In this document: positions 6,237 to 9,662 of the stretch, piece by piece
How positions within the stretch are numbered: position 1 is the stretch's first letter
Layout: every line of letters begins with the position of its first letter
Assembly: GCA_017882055.1 (NCBI GenBank)
Contig: JADGQE010000129.1
Location: 1-9,662 of the forward strand
Source of the DNA: Thermoflexales bacterium
GTDB lineage: Bacteria; Chloroflexota; Anaerolineae; Fen-1058
Direction of reading: 5' to 3'
Length of the DNA: 9,662 nt
Made by a program: the position numbers and the translations under genes
Notes under the pieces: generated by a model
Told to the model about the DNA's origin: nothing
The model's database searches: none
The model's input: the letters and a program-made list of their open reading frames with translations, nothing else

Positions 6237-6995
6237 ATGAAGATTGTCGTTTGCATCAAACAGCTACTTGATCCGCGCGGCATCACCGTCAATCGCAAAG
6301 CCGAAAAAGTCTTCGTCATTCGTGAAGAGTACGTGCTTGATCCGGCCAGCAAAGCCGCGCTGGAAGTGGCCGAGCAAATCAAAGCCAATGCGGCTGCAAT
6401 CGAGATCATCGCACTGTCCGTCGGACCGGCACGCGTTGACGAGGCGCTGCGTGAAGCGCTGGCACGCGGGGCCGATCGGGCGATCTGGATTCGATCGGAC
6501 AGCAACCCGGATCCGAAGGTGATCACGAATTTGCTGGCCGCCGCCATCAAGCAGCTCGGCCCGATCGATCTGGTGCTGTGCGGCGATCGATCGCTGGATA
6601 CGGGCAGTGGTGAGATCGCCGCCCGCCTGGCCGAAGCGCTTGATTGGCCACAGATTTTGCGCGCCGCGAAAGCCGAAGTGAAAGGCCGTGTGCTAGCCGC
6701 GATTGTTCAGCACAGTGGCTTCGTCGCAGTCGAAACACCACTGCCAGCCGTAGTCTCGATCATAGCGGAAGCCTTCAGCGGCCAACACGCTAACGGCGGG
6801 CGCTTGATGGACGCCTACAAGAAGTGGCAAGTCGAAACCTGGACAACCGAGGATCTCTCGCTGAGCGAAGATGATTTGCGCACGTCCACTATCAAGAAGG
6901 AAGACGCCTTTCCACCGGCGCGTCAGCCCGGCACGAAAGTGCGCAACGCGAAAGATCTAGTGGTGATGCTCAAACAAGAAAAGATTATTGCGTAA
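6237..6995 (+). CDS. etfB: Electron transfer flavoprotein beta subunit
   Basis: This 252-residue protein is of normal ETF beta length. It opens MKIVVCIKQLLDP, typical of the subunit, with LDPASKAALEVAEQI at 34-48. The nucleotide-binding stretch CGDRSLDTGSGEIAARLAEAL (115-135) corresponds to the family pattern GxxAxDxDxxQVGPxLAExL. VETPLPAVVSI (165-175) matches the C-terminal VExxLPAVVTV signature, although the preceding family R-x-x-(D/E)-G-G part reads QHSGF here. With ETF alpha it forms the soluble electron carrier from acyl-CoA dehydrogenases to ETF:quinone oxidoreductase. A ribosome-binding site AAAGGA at 6224-6229 lies 7 nt before the ATG. The last codon and stop are part of the downstream heptad array. 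Whether it binds AMP (ordinary ETF) or a second FAD (bifurcating ETF) is not decidable by eye. Confidence 0.93.
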   Translation: MKIVVCIKQLLDPRGITVNRKAEKVFVIREEYVLDPASKAALEVAEQIKANAAAIEIIALSVGPARVDEALREALARGADRAIWIRSDSNPDPKVITNLLAAAIKQLGPIDLVLCGDRSLDTGSGEIAARLAEALDWPQILRAAKAEVKGRVLAAIVQHSGFVAVETPLPAVVSIIAEAFSGQHANGGRLMDAYKKWQVETWTTEDLSLSEDDLRTSTIKKEDAFPPARQPGTKVRNAKDLVVMLKQEKIIA

Positions 6996-7050
6996 TACGC
7001 ACTGCGTAATACGTACTGCGCAATACGCAATTACGTAGTACGCAACACGC
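6989..7050. repeat. Spacer E: heptad/14-nt repeat array overlapping the etfB stop codon
   Basis: Six consecutive heptads run from 6989 to 7030: TGCGTAA, TACGCAC, TGCGTAA, TACGTAC, TGCGCAA, TACGCAA. Together they give a 14-nt unit beginning at 6989, 7003 and 7017, with a weaker fourth copy around 7032 and decayed units to about 7050. The first heptad contains the final bases and TAA stop of etfB. The array ends just ahead of the AGGAAAAGG ribosome-binding site (7054-7062) of etfA. Confidence 0.8.
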
Positions 7051-7069
7051 AGTAGGAAAAGGTCTGACT

Positions 7070-8065
7070 ATGAAACGACTAAACTTCTCCGAAGAACCTC
7101 GCGACATCTGGGTTGTAGCTGAGACGCATGCCGGCAAACTCGCCCCGCTTACATTGGAACTGACCTACGGCGCGCGCACCATGGCCGACCTGATGGGCTT
7201 CTACGTCAAAGTCGCGCTGTCAGGCAGCGATGTTACAGACCTTGCGAGTCAATTGTTCCCCGTCGGCGCAGATCGTGTGTACGTGGCCGATGATCCGCGC
7301 CTGGCTGAGTTCGCCGTCGAGCCGTGGCTGAAAGTGTTGAGTGATCTTTTCGTCTCGCAACCGCCGGAATTTGCCATGCTGGGCGCGACATCGATCGGCG
7401 ATGCATTAGCGCCGCGACTGGCTCAACGCTTCGGAGCAGGCTTGATCAGCCGCTGCGTAATGCTCAAGGTCGATGACTTCGAGCGCGCTTTCGTCGGGCG
7501 ACGAGCGGCCTTCGGCGGCGAATATTATGAAGTGCTGACCACCGCCGGAGCGAAGTCGCACTTTGCCACAGTGCTGCCCGATACTTTCGGCGCGCCGTAT
7601 CCCGATGCCTCGCGCTACGGCGAAATCGAATCGATCGCCGTGAACTTGGATGGCGTCGTAGCAAAGATCAAAACGATCGGGCCGGTTGATTACGCCCTGC
7701 CTGCACCCAAGCTAAAGAATGCGCGGCGGATCGTTTCGGTCGGGCGGCAGGTCGGTGATATTGACGCGGCGAAATCGCTGGCGACCAAACTCGGCGCGGA
7801 GCTGGCCGGGGCACGTGAAGCGATCGACGAAAAGTACATCGACGAATCGCATGTGGTCGGCGTCACGGGCGAACGTGTATCCGCTGATCTTTACGTGGCA
7901 CTTGGCATTCGCGGCGACACGATGCACACATATGGCATGAAAGGCGCGCGCTACGTCGTCGCCGTGCATCCCGATCCCGACGCCCCGATCTTGAAGCAAG
8001 CCGATGCCGCCATCGTCGGCGATCCGGCGAAGGTGGCCAAAGAGTTGATCGAACTCTTGAACTGA
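7070..8065 (+). CDS. etfA: Electron transfer flavoprotein alpha subunit, divergent FAD signature
   Basis: This 331-residue protein pairs with the upstream beta subunit. The N-terminal domain begins near DIWVVAETHAGKLAPLTLEL (12-31), after an extension of about ten residues. The C-terminal FAD domain runs from about 218: IVSVGRQVG (221-229), AGAREAIDE (246-254, with the FAD-contacting Arg249), GVTGERVSADLYVALGI (264-280), MH at 285-286 and APILKQADAAIVGD (305-318). The family pattern GISGAxQH is GIRGDTMH here and the usual VAIN is VAVH, so four signature positions differ although the histidine is kept. A ribosome-binding site AAAAGG at 7057-7062 sits 7 nt before the ATG. It is the last gene of the operon, followed by a strong terminator. 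Confidence 0.93.
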   Translation: MKRLNFSEEPRDIWVVAETHAGKLAPLTLELTYGARTMADLMGFYVKVALSGSDVTDLASQLFPVGADRVYVADDPRLAEFAVEPWLKVLSDLFVSQPPEFAMLGATSIGDALAPRLAQRFGAGLISRCVMLKVDDFERAFVGRRAAFGGEYYEVLTTAGAKSHFATVLPDTFGAPYPDASRYGEIESIAVNLDGVVAKIKTIGPVDYALPAPKLKNARRIVSVGRQVGDIDAAKSLATKLGAELAGAREAIDEKYIDESHVVGVTGERVSADLYVALGIRGDTMHTYGMKGARYVVAVHPDPDAPILKQADAAIVGDPAKVAKELIELLN

Positions 8066-8085
8066 TGAGTCTTAAACAAAATAGC

Positions 8086-8125
8086 AAGCGGGGCGACTGG
8101 TGATTCAGTCGCCCCGCTTTGTTTT
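8086..8125 (+). terminator. Intrinsic terminator of the beta-oxidation/ETF operon
   Basis: A perfect 14-bp stem (aagcggggcgactg 8086-8099, cagtcgccccgctt 8106-8119) with a 6-nt loop is followed by a U-rich tract (tttgtttt 8118-8125). It starts 20 nt after the etfA stop. An A-rich stretch before the stem (8075-8083) could give weaker function on the other strand, although no minus-strand gene is seen. Confidence 0.93.
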
Positions 8126-8136
8126 CGCGCCTGCCG

Positions 8137-8166
8137 TTCCAACTTAACGGCAAATAAGTTTATAAT
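8137..8166 (+). promoter_or_regulatory. Putative sigma-70-type promoter of the two-component operon
   Basis: A perfect TATAAT lies at 8161-8166 in the only gap between the terminator and the response-regulator gene. The best -35 is TTCCAA at 8137-8142 (three of six matches to TTGACA) with an 18-nt spacer. Transcription would start near 8173, giving a leader of about 45 nt. The perfect -10 and the location support the call; the weak -35 suggests possible activator dependence. Confidence 0.6.
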
Positions 8167-8218
8167 AGGCTTCATCACGAATTGAAACCGAGAAGTACAT
8201 CCAGAGCGAGAGAACGAT

Positions 8219-8944
8219 ATGGCAGAACCGGAACGCACCTGGCACATTTTGCTCGTCGACGACGAGACGGCCATCACCGACAACCTCGCGCCTTTTCTGG
8301 AACGCGCCGGTTTCAAAGTCTCGATCGCAGCGGACGGCGGACAGGCACTGCAACAAGTCACGAGTTCACCGCCCGATTTGATCGTTATGGATGTGTTGAT
8401 GCCCAAAGTCGATGGCCGCGAGGCATTGCGCCGCCTGCGCCGATCCGGCAACTGGCTGCCCGTTATCTTATTGACCCAGGTCGGCGAATCGAGCGAACGG
8501 GCCATGGCCTTGGAAGAAGGCGCTGACGATTATCTCAACAAACCCTTTGATCCCTACGAACTCACCGCCCGCATTCGAGCGGTGTTGCGCCGCGCCCGGC
8601 CCGGCCAACCGCCGCTCACCACAGCCTCACGCTTGATGTGCGGTGACTTATCAGTGGATCGGCGGGCGCGCCGCGCGTGGCTCGGCCCGCAAGAATTGAT
8701 GTTGACGCCTAAAGCGATCGCCTTGTTAGAATACCTCATGACGCATCCCGACGAACTTCTCAACCGCGAGCGATTGTTGGAAGCCGTGTGGGGCTGGGAC
8801 TATCCCACCGGCACACGCACCGTCGATACGCGCATCGCCGAACTGCGCCGCGCGCTGGCCGACGACGCCGCCGATCCGCGTTACATCGAAACGATTTCGG
8901 GCGAAGGCTATCGCTTTGCTGGAAAAGTCGAAGGCGGATCGTGA
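8219..8944 (+). CDS. OmpR/PhoB-family response regulator
   Basis: This 241-residue protein has a receiver domain (about 9-124) and a winged-helix DNA-binding domain (about 138-236). Receiver residues are all present: acidic Asp14/Asp15 in LLVDDE, phospho-acceptor Asp58 (IVMDVLMP), Thr86 (LLTQ), Tyr105 and Lys108 (NKPF). The effector domain shows LTPKAIALLEYLM, the RERLLEAVWGW recognition region, TRTVDTRIAELRRAL and the C-terminal hairpin ending GYRFAG. It should bind DNA as a phosphorylation-induced dimer. The ATG has only a weak purine-rich site (gagaga, 8208-8213). Its TGA overlaps the ATG of the kinase gene by one base, implying coupled synthesis. Its targets are unknown; the adjacent lipid operon is only a possibility. 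Confidence 0.95.
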   Translation: MAEPERTWHILLVDDETAITDNLAPFLERAGFKVSIAADGGQALQQVTSSPPDLIVMDVLMPKVDGREALRRLRRSGNWLPVILLTQVGESSERAMALEEGADDYLNKPFDPYELTARIRAVLRRARPGQPPLTTASRLMCGDLSVDRRARRAWLGPQELMLTPKAIALLEYLMTHPDELLNRERLLEAVWGWDYPTGTRTVDTRIAELRRALADDAADPRYIETISGEGYRFAGKVEGGS

Positions 8945-9662
8945 TGCGCAAATGGGCCATCATCTTGCTGCCGAGCCTGATCGGACTGGGCCTGTGGTTG
9001 ATCTTCAACAGTGGCTGGCTGGCAAACCCGATCATTTATCTGCGCGCTGATATAGGCTTATTACTGTTGATCTTGGGATTGATCGTTTCGATCGTGATTG
9101 CGGTCGGCCTGCGCATACAAGATCGAGCGCAGCGGCAGGCGCAGCAATGGGCGGCTGAAGATCGACGACGGTTTCTGCGCCGGCTCGATCACGAACTTAA
9201 GAATCCATTAACCGCTATTCGCGCCGGCTTAGCCAATGTGGCCGGCGCGGCCTCGCCCGCAGCCCAGCGTGACGCCTTACGCAGTGTGGACGCGCAGGCC
9301 CTGCGCATCAGCCGCCTCACCGCCGACTTACGCAAGCTCGCCGAATTGGAAACTCGCGCACTGGAACTCACCCAGGTGGATGTGGCCGAGTTATTGCAGC
9401 AAGTGGTGAATCTGGCGCAAGAGCGATCGGAAGCCGCCGAGCGTCATTTGACACTGACGTTGCCGCGCGCGCCGTGGCCGCTGCCCGCCGTTTCAGCCGA
9501 TCGCGATCTACTGCTGTTAGCCGTGCACAACTTAGTGGATAATGCGATCAAGTTCAGCCATCCGGATGACACGCTTGAAGTACGTGCGTTTGAAGATGGG
9601 GCGCGGGTCGTCATCGAAGTGGCCGACACCGGGCCAGGCATTCCGGGCGATGAGACGCCGCA
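8944..9662 (+). CDS. Sensor histidine kinase with minimal sensor, 3'-truncated by the window
   Basis: The frame from ATG 8944 stays open to the last base; 239 codons are visible. Two membrane segments (about 5-22 and 37-58) are separated by a loop of only about 14 residues, so there is no extracytoplasmic sensor domain. The dimerisation/phospho-acceptor region begins soon after, with RRLDHELKNPLTAIRAG and phospho-acceptor His83. There is no room for a HAMP domain between membrane segment 2 and the H-box. The ATP-binding domain shows the N-box HNLVDNAIKFS (Asn196, Asn200) and the G1 box DTGPGIP (228-234); the rest lies beyond the window. The start overlaps the response-regulator stop (TGATG). 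It is the cognate kinase of the preceding regulator. The signal may be sensed in the membrane or through a partner protein. Confidence 0.93.
   Translation, partial: MRKWAIILLPSLIGLGLWLIFNSGWLANPIIYLRADIGLLLLILGLIVSIVIAVGLRIQDRAQRQAQQWAAEDRRRFLRRLDHELKNPLTAIRAGLANVAGAASPAAQRDALRSVDAQALRISRLTADLRKLAELETRALELTQVDVAELLQQVVNLAQERSEAAERHLTLTLPRAPWPLPAVSADRDLLLLAVHNLVDNAIKFSHPDDTLEVRAFEDGARVVIEVADTGPGIPGDETP

Noticed and set aside
6989..7050. The 14-nt repeat as a CRISPR array
   Set aside because: Units are directly contiguous with no spacers, far too short for CRISPR repeats, degenerate, and no cas genes are present.
6237..8065. Calling the ETF a bifurcating (EtfAB-Bcd type) complex
   Set aside because: The beta-subunit binding stretch does not match the motif I associate with bifurcating ETFs, and no partner such as FixC/FixX or a clear butyryl-CoA dehydrogenase type can be shown; phylogeny is needed.
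8944..9662. Minus-strand frames around 9189-9371 and 9444-9641
   Set aside because: They lie opposite a continuous histidine-kinase frame with H-, N- and G-boxes and show no features of their own.

Overview
The window is a bacterial chromosome segment, roughly 55-60% G+C by eye, with every recognisable gene on the + strand. It carries the 3' end of a PRPP synthetase gene, a six-gene fatty-acid beta-oxidation operon with its own electron-transfer flavoprotein, and the start of a two-component system. The gene style, with stand-alone two-C-domain 3-hydroxyacyl-CoA dehydrogenase, crotonase, paired acyl-CoA dehydrogenases and divergent ETF, together with the repeat-filled spacers, reminds me of Chloroflexota (Anaerolineae/Chloroflexia-like) genomes. 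That placement is an inference; no marker gene here settles it.

Layout: 1-732 is the C-terminal part of ribose-phosphate pyrophosphokinase. 733-926 is a 194-bp gap holding a large palindromic repeat element. 927-8065 is the lipid operon: 3-hydroxyacyl-CoA dehydrogenase, enoyl-CoA hydratase, acyl-CoA dehydrogenase 1, a PAP2-like membrane protein that overlaps it by ATGA, acyl-CoA dehydrogenase 2, ETF beta and ETF alpha. A strong intrinsic terminator at 8086-8125 closes it. A promoter with a perfect TATAAT then leads into an OmpR-family response regulator (8219-8944) and an overlapping histidine kinase that runs off the window end.

How it fits together: the acyl-CoA dehydrogenases would make enoyl-CoA and pass electrons to ETF, the crotonase hydrates the double bond, and the NAD-dependent dehydrogenase oxidises the hydroxyl. 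No thiolase, acyl-CoA ligase or ETF:quinone oxidoreductase gene is present in the window, so the spiral must be completed from elsewhere.

Most notable observations: (1) acyl-CoA dehydrogenase 1 has Gly at the usual catalytic glutamate position and no Glu at the alternative (isovaleryl-CoA dehydrogenase type) position, while its operon partner keeps the Glu. (2) The long spacers inside the operon are filled with short degenerate repeats, three of them phased at 7 nt (one up to 14 nt), each spacer with a different sequence; the coupled junctions have none. (3) Both ETF subunits deviate from their family signatures. (4) The histidine kinase has a minimal sensor and no HAMP domain.
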